Positions 25,041 to 34,486 of a stretch of 64,000 nt of DNA are shown here, piece by piece. Under the pieces are notes generated by a model. It was not told where the DNA came from. It ran no database searches and worked only from the letters and a program-made list of their open reading frames with translations. Every line of letters starts with the position of its first letter. The first letter of the stretch is position 1. The stretch spans positions 460,887 to 524,886 of the forward strand of contig NZ_FOOT01000004.1 in NCBI RefSeq assembly GCF_900113285.1, given 5' to 3'. Made by a program: the position numbers and the translations under genes. The DNA is from Pontibacter chinhatensis. GTDB taxonomy: Bacteria > Bacteroidota > Bacteroidia > Cytophagales > Hymenobacteraceae.

Positions 25041-25670
25041 CTCCAACCACCCCTGCCCCTCCTTGGCTAAGGCGGGGAGCTTGTCATTACTTTGGCTGAA
25101 GTATAAGTTTCATAGCCTCCGTTCTCACGCGGACAGGGCACAACCTGTCCCTACAAGTATAAGCCCATCCCCTACCCCCTCCCAAGAGGGGAATTATTCT
25201 TCATACATTCTCTGTCATCTCGAGCAGGGCAAGAGATCTACCGGGAATTCTATTTAGATCTCTCCCAAAGGTCGAGATGACATCATTAGCCGTGGCTATC
25301 GAACCTTATCCCAGCCTTTGGGTGGAGCGCCTTGTGGATGTTGCGGTGCCCGAAGGCGAGGCCTCCCGGCCTGGGAGGGCAGAAAGCGTAGATGCAACGA
25401 TAGGTTCGTAATTCTATAGGGTGAACGGCAACTAGAAAGGATAGCTTGGTTCAAAAGGAAGGAAGCAGTGGCTAGAAAGGATAGCTTGTATCCAGTTGCA
25501 GGAAGGAGCGGCTATGAAAGTATAAGCTGGTAAGACAAGTATGAATCAGCAGTTATTAAAGTATAGCCAAAGTATAAAAAGGCACAAGCGGACACATGCG
25601 CCATAGAAAGTATAAAGTATAAGCCGGCAAGTATAAAAGCATAAGCCACAGGAAATAAAGGCTAACCTAT
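25041..25670. repeat. long composite intergenic repeat, copy 1
   Basis: This non-coding gap shares many blocks, in the same order, with 41001-41613: CCAACCACCCCTG...CCTTGGCTAAGG, AAGTATAAGTT.CATAGCC, CGGGAATTCTA...AGATCTCTCCC, CCCAGCCTTTGGGT.GAGCG, CCCGAAGGCGAGGCCTCCCG, GGATAGCTTG, GTTGCAGGA, and a hairpin GGCACAAGCGGAC...GCGCC at 25581-25602. The copies are diverged and interrupted by indels. It holds nine copies of AAGTATA/TATACTT. Confidence 0.8.
25213..25282. repeat. TGTCATCTCGA inverted repeat (REP-like)
   Basis: Arms 25213-25239 and 25256-25282 (TGTCATCTCGA...GAGATCT and its complement with a few mismatches) lie around a 16-bp core. A decayed copy is in the second composite repeat (about 41140-41190). 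Confidence 0.75.
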
Positions 25671-25742
25671 ACTTTTACACAAACCCATTTACTTCTCAAA
25701 CCAAAACCCACTATATTTGCAGTTTAATTCAAGTCCGTACTT

Positions 25743-26336
25743 TTGGAACCAAAGGATAAAAAAAATATAGTCATTTTTGCTTCGGGGTCTGGGAGCAACG
25801 CGCAGCGCCTGCTGGAGCATTTCGAGCACCACCCTGCCATACGTGTGGCCGCCCTGTTCTCTAACAATCCGAAAGCGTATGCCCTGAAACGAGCCGAGAC
25901 GTTCCATGTCCCGGCTTTTTTGTTTACCCGCGACGAGTTTTACAACACCGACAAAGTGCTGGAGCAGGTACAGCAATTCAACCCAGATCTAATTGTGCTG
26001 GCCGGCTTTCTGTGGCTGGTGCCCAACAATCTGCTGCGGGCTTTCCCGAACCGCATCATCAACATACACCCTGCCCTGCTGCCAAAGTATGGCGGCAAAG
26101 GCATGCACGGCATTAACGTGCACACGGCTGTGCTGCAAGCCCAGGAGCCGGAATCGGGCATCACCATCCACTACATCAACGAGGAGTACGATAAGGGTGA
26201 GTTTATACTTCAGGAGCGCTGCCCGGTGCAAGCCACCGATACTCCTGAGGAACTGGCCGCCCGCGTGCTGCAACTGGAGCATAAGCATCTGCCCGAGGTG
26301 GTGGAGAGGCTATTGCTGACGCAGGAACAAGTATAG
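25743..26336 (+). CDS. purN: phosphoribosylglycinamide formyltransferase PurN
   Basis: A 197-residue enzyme of purine synthesis that transfers formyl from 10-formyl-THF to GAR. It shows the N-terminal substrate loop IVIFASGSGSN, catalytic NIHPALLPKYGGKGMHG and the Asp in NEEYDKGEFI. The only standard start before the conserved N-terminus is TTG 25743. It overlaps a possible -7 element (TACTTTTG 25738-25745), but a second one (TATATTTG 25712-25719) would leave room for it. It is followed by purH after 30 bp. Confidence 0.92.
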   Translation: MEPKDKKNIVIFASGSGSNAQRLLEHFEHHPAIRVAALFSNNPKAYALKRAETFHVPAFLFTRDEFYNTDKVLEQVQQFNPDLIVLAGFLWLVPNNLLRAFPNRIINIHPALLPKYGGKGMHGINVHTAVLQAQEPESGITIHYINEEYDKGEFILQERCPVQATDTPEELAARVLQLEHKHLPEVVERLLLTQEQV

Positions 26337-26366
26337 AAATCAATCATCAACCCAATACTCAATCTC

Positions 26367-27890
26367 ATGCAATCCGTTAAGATAAAATCCGCATTAATTT
26401 CGGTTTACTATAAAGACCGCCTGGAACCACTGGTGGAGCTGCTGAAGCAACACGGTGTAACCATCTACTCCACCGGCGGCACCCAGACCTTTCTGGAGGA
26501 GCAGGGCGCTCAGGTAGTAGCCGTAGAGGACCTCACCGATTACCCTTCCATCTTCGGGGGGCGCGTTAAAACGCTGCACCCTAAAGTGTTTGGGGGCATC
26601 CTGCACCGCCGCGATAACCAGAGCGACCTGTCGGAGCGCGAAAAGTATGAAATTCCGCCGATAGACCTGGTGGTGGTAGACCTTTACCCCTTCGAAGAAA
26701 CCGTAGCCTCCGGTGCCTCAGAAGCGGATGTGATCGAGAAAATCGACATTGGCGGTATCTCCCTGATCCGGGCGGCGGCCAAGAATTTCAAGGATGTGCT
26801 GATCGTCTCTTCCCGCGAGCAATATGACGAGGTGGTGGAGCTGCTGCAGGCCAAGGATGGCGCCACGGACTTGGAAGACCGCAAGCGCTTTGCTGCCAAG
26901 GCCTTCAACGTATCGTCGCACTACGACACGCATATTTTCAACTACATGAACGCCGACAACGAGAATCAGGCCTTTAAGCAGAGCGTGCAGCACAGCATGC
27001 CGCTGCGCTACGGCGAGAACCCGCACCAGAAAGGCACATTCTATGGCAAGCTGGAAGACTTGTTCGAGCAGCTGAACGGCAAGCAGCTTTCTTATAACAA
27101 CCTGGTAGACGTGGACGCTGCCGTGGCCCTGGCCGCTGAGTTCGAGGAGCCAGTGGTAGCTATCCTCAAGCACACGAACGCCTGCGGTTGCGCCATTGGC
27201 GACACGATAAAAGAGGCCTACCTGAGCGCGCTTTCCTCGGATCCGGTTTCTGCTTTTGGCGGGGTGATTATCGCGAACAGAACCATAGACCTGCCTGCTG
27301 CCGAGGAACTGAACAAGCTCTTCTTTGAAGTACTGATTGCCCCGGAATTTGACGCAGATGCCTTGGACCTGCTGAAGACCAAGAAAAACCGCATCCTGCT
27401 GAAGCAGAAGCCAGTGGAGCTGCCAACCAAGCAATTTAAGACGCTTCTGAACGGAGTGATTGAGCAGGACAAGGACCTGGCCACCGAGACAGAGGCTGAC
27501 TTTAAAACCGCTACCAAGCGCCAGCCAACTGCCGAGGAGAAAAAGGCCTTAGTGTTCGCTGCCAAAGTATGCAAGCACACCAAATCCAATACCATCGTGC
27601 TGGCTACAGATAAAATGATGTTCTCCAGCGGCGTGGGCCAGACCTCGCGCGTGGATGCCCTGCGCCAGGCCATCGAGAAAGCCCAGAGTTTTGGCTTTGA
27701 CGTGAGCAAAACCGCGATGGCCTCCGATGCCTTCTTCCCTTTCCCGGACTGCGTGGAGATTGCAGACAAAGCAGGCGTTAAAGCGGTAGTGCAGCCAGGC
27801 GGATCCATCAAAGACCAGGACTCCATCGACTACTGCGACGCCCACGGCATGGCTATGGTTATGACGGGTGTGCGCCACTTCAAGCACTAA
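26367..27890 (+). CDS. purH: bifunctional AICAR transformylase/IMP cyclohydrolase PurH
   Basis: A 507-residue enzyme catalysing the last two steps to IMP. The N-terminal MGS-like cyclohydrolase domain (about 1-200) shows STGGT, FGGRVKTLHPKV and NIDIGG-like IDIGGISLIRAAAKN; the C-terminal transformylase domain shows LRYGENPHQKG and the KHTNACGCAIG catalytic motif, ending in TGVRHFKH. Same operon as purN. It contains no AAGTATA motif. Confidence 0.97.
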   Translation: MQSVKIKSALISVYYKDRLEPLVELLKQHGVTIYSTGGTQTFLEEQGAQVVAVEDLTDYPSIFGGRVKTLHPKVFGGILHRRDNQSDLSEREKYEIPPIDLVVVDLYPFEETVASGASEADVIEKIDIGGISLIRAAAKNFKDVLIVSSREQYDEVVELLQAKDGATDLEDRKRFAAKAFNVSSHYDTHIFNYMNADNENQAFKQSVQHSMPLRYGENPHQKGTFYGKLEDLFEQLNGKQLSYNNLVDVDAAVALAAEFEEPVVAILKHTNACGCAIGDTIKEAYLSALSSDPVSAFGGVIIANRTIDLPAAEELNKLFFEVLIAPEFDADALDLLKTKKNRILLKQKPVELPTKQFKTLLNGVIEQDKDLATETEADFKTATKRQPTAEEKKALVFAAKVCKHTKSNTIVLATDKMMFSSGVGQTSRVDALRQAIEKAQSFGFDVSKTAMASDAFFPFPDCVEIADKAGVKAVVQPGGSIKDQDSIDYCDAHGMAMVMTGVRHFKH

Positions 27891-27921
27891 TTCCCTCGCT
27901 TCTAATAGCACTTTTCACATA

Positions 27922-27960
27922 AAAGTCCCTGCCGCCGCTAAGGCCAGGGACTTTATTATT
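27922..27960 (+). terminator. rho-independent terminator after purH
   Basis: AAAGTCCCTG and CAGGGACTTT arms have a 13-base loop and T-rich tail. The rest of the gap to 28178 holds a -7 element and no gene. Confidence 0.82.
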
Positions 27961-28098
27961 TCCAGCCAGACCTCAATTTTAGCCCACACGCGGCGTTAGC
28001 TAGGCATTCAGTGGCCTGTTAAACAAATTTCAGGTATAAATAAATATTTATTCAAGTAACAGTGGATAACTTGCACTACTAATTACACTGAAATTCGC

Positions 28099-28106
28099 TA
28101 ATTTTG
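28099..28106 (+). promoter_or_regulatory. -7 element (TAATTTTG) of the mre operon
   Basis: A perfect TAnnTTTG about 70 nt before mreB; the -33 element is not obvious. Confidence 0.55.
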
Positions 28107-28178
28107 CCGCAAGTTTCTGACTAGAAATATTGTATATTGAAAATATAACAGGCGGGCGCACGCCTCTCAAACTTCACC

Positions 28179-29204
28179 ATGGGACTATTTAACTTTCTGA
28201 CCAGCGATATAGCCATAGACCTGGGTACCGCCAATACCCTCATTATCCATAACGATAAGATTGTAGTTGACGAGCCTTCTATCATCGCCGTGGACCGCAC
28301 AACCGGCAAAGTGCTGGCCATTGGCCGCCAGGCGATGCAGATGCACGAAAAAACGCACGAAAACATCAAAACCATTCGTCCGCTGAAAGACGGGGTAATC
28401 GCTGACTTCCACGCGGCTGAGGAAATGATCCGCGGCATGATCAAGATGATCGACACGGGCCGCCGTCTGTTTCAGCCCTCGCACCGCATGGTGATTTGTA
28501 TTCCTTCGGGCATTACCGAGGTGGAGAAGCGTGCCGTACGCGACTCTGCACAGCATGCCGGAGCCAAGGAAGTATGGATGATCCAGGAGCCCATGGCCGC
28601 AGCCATCGGTATCGGCATCGACGTGGAGCAGCCGATTGGCTCTATGATTGTGGATATCGGGGGTGGTACCACCGAAATTGCCGTGGTAGCTCTTTCCGGC
28701 ATTGTTTGCGACCAGTCTATCCGCATCGCCGGCGACGTGTTTACCAAAGACATTCTGGACTACATGCGCCGCCAGCACAACCTGCTGATCGGGGAGCGCT
28801 CCGCTGAGAAAATCAAGATTGAGGTAGGTGCCGCGCTGACAGAACTGGAGAACCCACCAGCCGACTACGAGATCCGTGGCCGCGACCTGATGACGGGTAT
28901 TCCGAAGGTTATCAAAGTTACCTACCAGGAGATTGCCATCGCGCTGGATAAGTCTGTTTCCAAGATAGAGGAGGCCGTGCTGAAGGCACTGGAGATTGCG
29001 CCACCGGAACTTTCCGCCGACATTTACGACAACGGCATACACCTGACAGGCGGTGGCGCCCTGCTCAGAGGCTTCGACAAGCGCCTGGCCGCCAAAACCA
29101 AGCTCCCGATACACATCGCCGAAGACCCGCTCAGAGCGGTAGTGCGCGGTACGGGTGCCGCCATCAAAAACATCGAAGGATTTAAGAATGTCCTGCTAAC
29201 CTAA
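28179..29204 (+). CDS. mreB: rod shape-determining actin homologue MreB
   Basis: A 341-residue bacterial actin: phosphate-1 DIAIDLGTANTL, connect-1, phosphate-2 IVDIGGGTTEIAV and adenosine motif LTGGGALLRGFD. It forms membrane-bound filaments that direct the elongasome. First gene of mreB-mreC-mreD-mrdA-rodA, with 9 bp to mreC. Confidence 0.98.
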   Translation: MGLFNFLTSDIAIDLGTANTLIIHNDKIVVDEPSIIAVDRTTGKVLAIGRQAMQMHEKTHENIKTIRPLKDGVIADFHAAEEMIRGMIKMIDTGRRLFQPSHRMVICIPSGITEVEKRAVRDSAQHAGAKEVWMIQEPMAAAIGIGIDVEQPIGSMIVDIGGGTTEIAVVALSGIVCDQSIRIAGDVFTKDILDYMRRQHNLLIGERSAEKIKIEVGAALTELENPPADYEIRGRDLMTGIPKVIKVTYQEIAIALDKSVSKIEEAVLKALEIAPPELSADIYDNGIHLTGGGALLRGFDKRLAAKTKLPIHIAEDPLRAVVRGTGAAIKNIEGFKNVLLT

Positions 29205-29213
29205 CAGGGCCGA

Positions 29214-30080
29214 ATGCGGAATCTATTTGCATTTATTTACCGGTTCCGTGCGTTCCTCGTGTTCCTGTTGCTGGAGGCGTTGTGCGTGTTCCTGATCGTG
29301 CGTTACAACACGTACCAGGGCGCAGCTTTCTTTAACTCGGCCACCAGGTATGTGGGGCAGGTGCTGGAGTTCCAGAGCGGTATTACAGACTACTTTAGCC
29401 TGGCCACCGTTAACGAGTCGCTGGCCAGCGAGAACGCGGCCCTGCGCCAGGAGCTGATGCAGTACCGTTTGGCGGCCTTAACAGACAGCACTGCCAGCCT
29501 GGACACCACCTACTTTGTCGCTACCGACAGCAGTATGGCCTATCCGTACCACCTGATGGCCGGGCGCGTGATCAACAACTCAGTGCGCCGCATGAACAAC
29601 TACCTGACCATCTCGAAAGGTACTGCCGACGGGGTACAGCCAGGCATGGGCGTTATTGCGCCGGAGGGCGTGGTAGGCCGTGTAAAAACCGTATCAAAGC
29701 ACTACGCCACCGTTACTTCGCTGCTGCACTCGCAGATGCTGGTTTCTGCCAAGCTGGAGAAGGACAACACGTTTGGCACCATCAAGTGGCAAGGCGGCGA
29801 CTACCGATCTGCGCTGCTCGACTACATCCCGCTGCACGTGAAGCCGGAAGTGGGCGACACAATTGTCACGAGTGGCTTTAACACGGTATTCCCTGAGGGG
29901 ATTATGGTGGGCACCATCAGTTCTGTAGAGCAGGAACCCGACAAGAGCTTCTACACGATAGGCGTGCAGCTGAGCGTTGACTTTGCGCAGCTCTCTTTCG
30001 TGTACGTGGTGGAGAACACCTACCGACCTGAACAAGATAGCTTAGAACAAAACGCAGGCATCATTACCGATGAACAATAG
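29214..30080 (+). CDS. mreC: rod shape-determining protein MreC
   Basis: A 288-residue bitopic protein: one membrane helix near residues 10-30, a short coiled coil (LASENAALRQELMQYR), then the MreC beta domains (VINNSVRRMNNYLTISKG, GVVGRVKTVSKHYATV, VTSGFNTVFPEGIMVG). It links MreB to PBP2. The end overlaps mreD by 11 bp. Confidence 0.95.
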   Translation: MRNLFAFIYRFRAFLVFLLLEALCVFLIVRYNTYQGAAFFNSATRYVGQVLEFQSGITDYFSLATVNESLASENAALRQELMQYRLAALTDSTASLDTTYFVATDSSMAYPYHLMAGRVINNSVRRMNNYLTISKGTADGVQPGMGVIAPEGVVGRVKTVSKHYATVTSLLHSQMLVSAKLEKDNTFGTIKWQGGDYRSALLDYIPLHVKPEVGDTIVTSGFNTVFPEGIMVGTISSVEQEPDKSFYTIGVQLSVDFAQLSFVYVVENTYRPEQDSLEQNAGIITDEQ

Positions 30081-30603
30081 CTTTGGAGCATCCCATATTG
30101 TACAATTTTTTTTACTGGTAGCGCTTCAGGTTCTGCTCATGGATAACCTGGTGCTTTACAGTATGGGCTTCTGTTTTATCTATGTTGCCTTTTTGCTATA
30201 TTTACCTCTGAGTATCAATAGAGTATGGCTGCTTTTCCTGGGTTTTATAGTTGGTTTCACAGTTGACATCTTCTATGATACCATGGGCATACATGCCGCT
30301 GCCAGCGTGCTGCTGGCCTTTTTAAGGCCCCACGTTTTGAACCTTCTCACACCGCACGATGGTTACGACAGCAGCGACGAGGTAAACATACATGTGATGG
30401 GCACACGCTGGTTTCTGACGTACGCCTTCACGCTGATACTGCTTCACCATGCGGCTGTTTTTTTCCTGGAAACAATCAATTTCCAGACAGCTCTGTACAC
30501 CTTGGCGAAGACTATACTCAGCACAATTTTTACGGGCATCGTGGTGGTTATAATACAACTTCTGTTCTTCTCACCTAAGCGAGAGCGAATAGATTACCGA
30601 TGA
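30070..30603 (+). CDS. mreD: rod shape-determining protein MreD
   Basis: A 177-residue membrane protein with five or six helices (VALQVLLMDNLVLYSMGFC, LFLGFIVGFTVDIFYDTMGIH, TYAFTLILLHHAAVFFLE). Sequence is weakly conserved, but position and topology identify it. Start and end overlap mreC and mrdA, so translation is coupled. Confidence 0.93.
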   Translation: MNNSFGASHIVQFFLLVALQVLLMDNLVLYSMGFCFIYVAFLLYLPLSINRVWLLFLGFIVGFTVDIFYDTMGIHAAASVLLAFLRPHVLNLLTPHDGYDSSDEVNIHVMGTRWFLTYAFTLILLHHAAVFFLETINFQTALYTLAKTILSTIFTGIVVVIIQLLFFSPKRERIDYR

Positions 30604-32429
30604 ATTACTTAGAAAACAGAAAATACGTTATTCAGGGCATCTTCCTGCTGGTGGGCATTATCTACATCATCAGGCTTTTTTACATACAGGTAGTGGACAG
30701 CAGCTACAAGCAGGCTGCCGAGACCAACGCCATTAAGCCCATCATCCAATATCCTTTCCGGGGGCTGATTTACGACCGGAACGGCAAGCTGCTGGTGCAG
30801 AATACCCCCGTGTATGACCTGATGGTGATACCCAAGGACGTAAAGAACCTGGACACGCTGCGCCTGGCCAAACTCGTAAACCTGCCGCTGGAGGACGTGC
30901 GGGAGCGCCTGAAAAAAGCCCGCGCCTTTTCTTCCGTCCAGCCCTCCCCTTTCTATCAGAAACTAAGCACGCAGGAATTCGCTTATATCCAGAACAACCT
31001 CATTGATTTTCCCGGCTTCCACATCAACGCCCGTACGGCACGCGGATACCCGCACCAGAGCCTGGCGCACGCGCTAGGCTATATTGCAGAGATAAGCCCA
31101 AGGCAGTTGGAGGATAGCACCTACAAAGGCTACCGCCCCGGCGACTACATTGGCAAGAGCGGCATTGAGCTGGAGTACGAGAAATACCTGATGGGACAGC
31201 GCGGCGTAAAGTATAAAATGGTGAACGTGCGTGGCGTGGAGAAAGGCTCCTTCCGCGACGGGGCCTTCGATACGCTGGCCGTGGCCGGGGAGAACCTGGT
31301 AAGTACCATTGACCTGGACCTGCAGGCCTACGGCGAGTACCTGATGAACGGCGCTAAAGGCAGTATCGTGGCCATAGAGCCCGCCACCGGCGAGGTGCTG
31401 GCTTATGTATCGGCACCATTCTACGACCCCAACCTGTTTACCGGCAAAGACTACGGTAAGAACTACATGGAGCTGCTGCAGGACTCGAACAAGACCATGT
31501 TTAACCGCCCCATCATGGCCGACCAGAACCCGCCAGGCTCTGTTTTTAAGCTGACGCAGGCCCTGATTGCCTTACAGGAAGGGGTTATTACGCCTAATAC
31601 CACCTACGCCTGTAACAGGTCGCTGGTAAACTGCCACAACCACCCTTCTCCACTTAACCTGTACGGGGCGGTGCAGCACTCCTGCAACCCGTGGTTTTAC
31701 CAGGCTTACCGCTTGCTGATTAACCAGGGAAAATCGAAAAACACCTTTACAGACACGGCCCTTGGCCTGAAGGAGTGGCGGGAGCAGGTGCTATCTTTCG
31801 GCTTTGGGCAGCAATTGGGCATTGATATACCGGGCGAGAAGAGAGGCATCGTCGCCTCCACCGACCTCTACGACCGCGTGTACGGCAAAAACCGCTGGAA
31901 GTACTCCACTATCTACTCACTGAGTATAGGCCAGGGCGAGCTGGGAGTAACACCGCTGCAGATGGCCAATTTTGCGGCTATCATTGCCAACAGGGGCTAT
32001 TATGTTACGCCGCACATTATTCGCTCCATTGGCGACGAGGGCAAGCCCCTGAAGGAATACCGGGAGAAACATTATACTTCTGTAGACCCAAAGCACTTCG
32101 AGCCGATAGTGGAGGGCATGGCGGAGGTAGTGCGAGCCGGTACCGGCCGCCGTGCCAACCTGCAGAAGTCTGGTATAGAGGTATGCGGCAAAACCAGTAC
32201 AGCCCAAAACCCTCAGGGCCCTGACCACGCTGTGTTTATAGCCTTCGCGCCAAAGGTTAATCCTAAAATCGCTATCGCGGTGTACGTGGAGCACGGAAAG
32301 TGGGGCGGACAGTCGGCGGCCCCTATCGCAGGCCTGATGATAGAGCAGTACCTGACTGACACAGTGACGATAAAAGAACAAGAGAAGTGGGTGCTCAGCA
32401 GAAAGTACCTCGACATCAGATCCAAATAG
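30600..32429 (+). CDS. mrdA: penicillin-binding protein 2 (elongasome transpeptidase)
   Basis: A 609-residue class B PBP: N-terminal membrane anchor, pedestal domain (RGLIYDRNGKLL), and a transpeptidase domain with SxxK at Ser314-Lys317 (GSVFK), SxN at Ser361-Cys-Asn363, and the third motif at Lys531 reading KTS rather than the usual KTG. It cross-links peptidoglycan with RodA. It overlaps mreD by 4 bp, and rodA follows after 4 bp. Confidence 0.95.
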   Translation: MNYLENRKYVIQGIFLLVGIIYIIRLFYIQVVDSSYKQAAETNAIKPIIQYPFRGLIYDRNGKLLVQNTPVYDLMVIPKDVKNLDTLRLAKLVNLPLEDVRERLKKARAFSSVQPSPFYQKLSTQEFAYIQNNLIDFPGFHINARTARGYPHQSLAHALGYIAEISPRQLEDSTYKGYRPGDYIGKSGIELEYEKYLMGQRGVKYKMVNVRGVEKGSFRDGAFDTLAVAGENLVSTIDLDLQAYGEYLMNGAKGSIVAIEPATGEVLAYVSAPFYDPNLFTGKDYGKNYMELLQDSNKTMFNRPIMADQNPPGSVFKLTQALIALQEGVITPNTTYACNRSLVNCHNHPSPLNLYGAVQHSCNPWFYQAYRLLINQGKSKNTFTDTALGLKEWREQVLSFGFGQQLGIDIPGEKRGIVASTDLYDRVYGKNRWKYSTIYSLSIGQGELGVTPLQMANFAAIIANRGYYVTPHIIRSIGDEGKPLKEYREKHYTSVDPKHFEPIVEGMAEVVRAGTGRRANLQKSGIEVCGKTSTAQNPQGPDHAVFIAFAPKVNPKIAIAVYVEHGKWGGQSAAPIAGLMIEQYLTDTVTIKEQEKWVLSRKYLDIRSK

Positions 32430-32433
32430 AAGT

Positions 32434-33762
32434 ATGGAGAAAGTACTTGGACAAAAGTTAGCAAGCCCTACGCCCCGCATCAGCAGCAGCCGCCGCAGCT
32501 ACGGGTCCATATTCCCGCACCTGGACTGGCTGACCATACTGACATACTTTGTGCTGGTGGCCTTGGGCTGGATGAATATCTACGCGGCGGTTTACAGCCC
32601 TGACAACGTAGTTAACATCCTGAGCTTCGACATTAATTCGGGCAAGCAGCTGGTTTGGATAGGCGCCTCTTTCCTGCTGATTATGGTGCTGCTGGTGGTG
32701 GACTACAAAGTATACGAGCACCTTGCTTATCCTATTTACGGCTTTATCATACTGCTGCTGCTCATAACACTGGTAGTAGCCAAGCCTATTGCCGGCTCCC
32801 GCTCCTGGCTGGACCTGGGGGCAGGAATACGCTTACAGCCCGCTGAGCTGGCCAAATTTGCCACAGCCCTGGCCGCATCGCGGTTCCTGGGAAGTATAAA
32901 CCTGCGCCAGCAGAACTTCAGGGACCAAATGATTCTGGCGGCCATTACCTTCATTCCTCCCATTATCATCGTGCTGCAGAACGAAACGGGCTCTGCCCTG
33001 GTGTTTGCTGCCTTTATACTTGCTTATTTCCGGGAAGGCATGTCACCGCTTATACTTATAATCGGCGGGGCGGCGGCGGCTATTTTTATACTTACCCTGC
33101 TGGTTCCGCAATTATACCTGATTGCCGGCATCACCATACTCATGGCCCTGGCCACCTGGCTGGATTACCGCCTGCTACGCCGTTTCAAAATCATGATTGC
33201 CCTCTGGATGGTCGTAGTGGGTATGATTTTTAGTGTGGACTTCTTTGTGAACAATGTACTGCAGCCGCACCAGCAGAACCGTATCAAGGCTCTCATTAAC
33301 CCCGAGGCAGACCCGCTGGGCTATGGCTGGAACGTGACGCAGTCGAAAATTGCCATCGGCTCCGGGGGCTTCTGGGGAAAGGGCTTTCTGGAGGGTACCC
33401 AAACCAAGTTCGACTTCGTGCCGGAACAAAGCACCGACTTCATCTTCTGCACTATCGGCGAAGAGCACGGCTGGGTAGGCAGCTCTATCCTAATCGCGCT
33501 ATTCCTGCTGCTGCTTGTCCGGATCGTAAACATTGCAGAACGGCAGAAGTCAGTGTTTGCGCGCACTTACGGCTACTGCGTGGCCTCTATCATCTTCTTC
33601 CACTTCCTGGTCAACATCGGCATGACGATAGGCCTGGCGCCGGTGGTGGGCATCCCGCTGCCTTTCTTCAGCTACGGCGGTTCCTCGCTCTGGTCGTTCA
33701 CCATACTGCTGTTTATACTCATCGCCATAGACGCCAACAGGGCCAAGGATCTGGCGAGGTAG
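32434..33762 (+). CDS. rodA: peptidoglycan glycosyltransferase RodA (SEDS family)
   Basis: A 442-residue SEDS polymerase with about ten helices: GSRSWLDLGAGIRLQPAEL read in parts (GSRSWLDLG, LQPAELAKF), LVFAAFILAYF, QSKIAIGSGGFWGKGF and the C-terminal PLPFFSYGGSS. It polymerises lipid II with PBP2. Ile-Leu pairs are written ATA-CTT inside the TATACTT heptamer at least three times (around 33015, 33050 and 33088). Confidence 0.96.
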   Translation: MEKVLGQKLASPTPRISSSRRSYGSIFPHLDWLTILTYFVLVALGWMNIYAAVYSPDNVVNILSFDINSGKQLVWIGASFLLIMVLLVVDYKVYEHLAYPIYGFIILLLLITLVVAKPIAGSRSWLDLGAGIRLQPAELAKFATALAASRFLGSINLRQQNFRDQMILAAITFIPPIIIVLQNETGSALVFAAFILAYFREGMSPLILIIGGAAAAIFILTLLVPQLYLIAGITILMALATWLDYRLLRRFKIMIALWMVVVGMIFSVDFFVNNVLQPHQQNRIKALINPEADPLGYGWNVTQSKIAIGSGGFWGKGFLEGTQTKFDFVPEQSTDFIFCTIGEEHGWVGSSILIALFLLLLVRIVNIAERQKSVFARTYGYCVASIIFFHFLVNIGMTIGLAPVVGIPLPFFSYGGSSLWSFTILLFILIAIDANRAKDLAR

Positions 33763-33790
33763 ATTTGGAGTAAGTTTTACACTTAAGAGG

Positions 33791-33826
33791 CGCCTCTTAT
33801 ACTTTAAAGTATGGGAGGCGTTTTTT
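33791..33826 (+). terminator. terminator after rodA, stem built from AAGTATA motifs
   Basis: CGCCTCTTATACTTT pairs with AAAGTATGGGAGGCG, followed by six T. The inner part of the stem is a facing pair of the window's repeated motif. Confidence 0.85.
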
Positions 33827-33879
33827 GTGGGGTTAAAGTATAATAGAAGGAGGATTTTGAATTACTGCCATAAAAGCAA

Positions 33880-33913
33880 AAAGGCTGCTAGTTGAGTGCT
33901 AGCAGCCTTTTTT
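33880..33913. terminator. bidirectional terminator between rodA and the tRNA genes
   Basis: AAAGGCTGCTAG and CTAGCAGCCTTT arms with T-runs on both strands; it probably ends the minus-strand tRNA transcript. Confidence 0.8.
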
Positions 33914-33923
33914 GTTGTTATAG

Positions 33924-34007
33924 TACCAGGAGCGGGAATCGAACCCGCACGGCCTTGCGGCCACAAGATTTTAAGTCTTGCGTGTCTACCTATTCCACCA
34001 TCCCGGC
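33924..34007 (-). tRNA. tRNA-Leu (anticodon TAA)
   Basis: 84 nt on the minus strand. Acceptor GCCGGGA pairs with TCCTGGT, discriminator A. The anticodon stem CAAGA/TCTTG has loop CTTAAAA, giving anticodon TAA. There is a long class II variable arm (GGCC...GGCC) and a T arm GCGGGTTCGATTCCCGC. CCA is not encoded. Confidence 0.96.
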
Positions 34008-34088
34008 AACCTTCAGGCTAATCCCGAAGAAGTGACTTTAAAAAACAAAGACGTTGTTCACCACAACGTCTTCTCTTTGCTTTCCGTG

Positions 34089-34161
34089 AGCGGGAAACGG
34101 GATTCGAACCCGCGGCCTCGACCTTGGCAAGGTCGCGCTCTACCAACTGAGCTATTCCCGC
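34089..34161 (-). tRNA. tRNA-Gly (anticodon GCC)
   Basis: 73 nt on the minus strand. Acceptor GCGGGAA pairs with TTCCCGC, discriminator T. The anticodon stem CGACC/GGTCG has loop TTGCCAA. CCA is not encoded. It lies upstream of tRNA-Leu in the same transcript. Confidence 0.97.
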
Positions 34162-34384
34162 TTTTTTGTTTTTCCTAAACCGCCGTAGTGATTTAGTGAT
34201 GCAAAGATAGAGACAAAATCTGACTTGTCAATAGCTGCTGTAAAAAAAATCATCCTCTTTATACTTCTACACTGATAATCAGGCAGAAATTTTTCAGACT
34301 TCTTTAGAAGCAGCCGTGCAGCCAGCCGCTCCACGCCCTCACTTCTGTAAAGTTATACTTCCGGTACCGGAAAACAAGCGGATT

Positions 34385-34401
34385 TATACTTTAAAAGTAT
34401 A
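34385..34401. repeat. facing AAGTATA motif pair
   Basis: TATACTT (34385-34391) and AAGTATA (34395-34401) are separated by 3 bases. The surrounding gap 34162-34644 has no gene. Confidence 0.6.
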
Positions 34402-34486
34402 CTCTAGCGGCTACAGCAAGTATAGTTCTCCGACAGTATAGTTCACACTCCCCTCCTCAAAGGCAAAAGGCTAAAACGTTCTTTTT

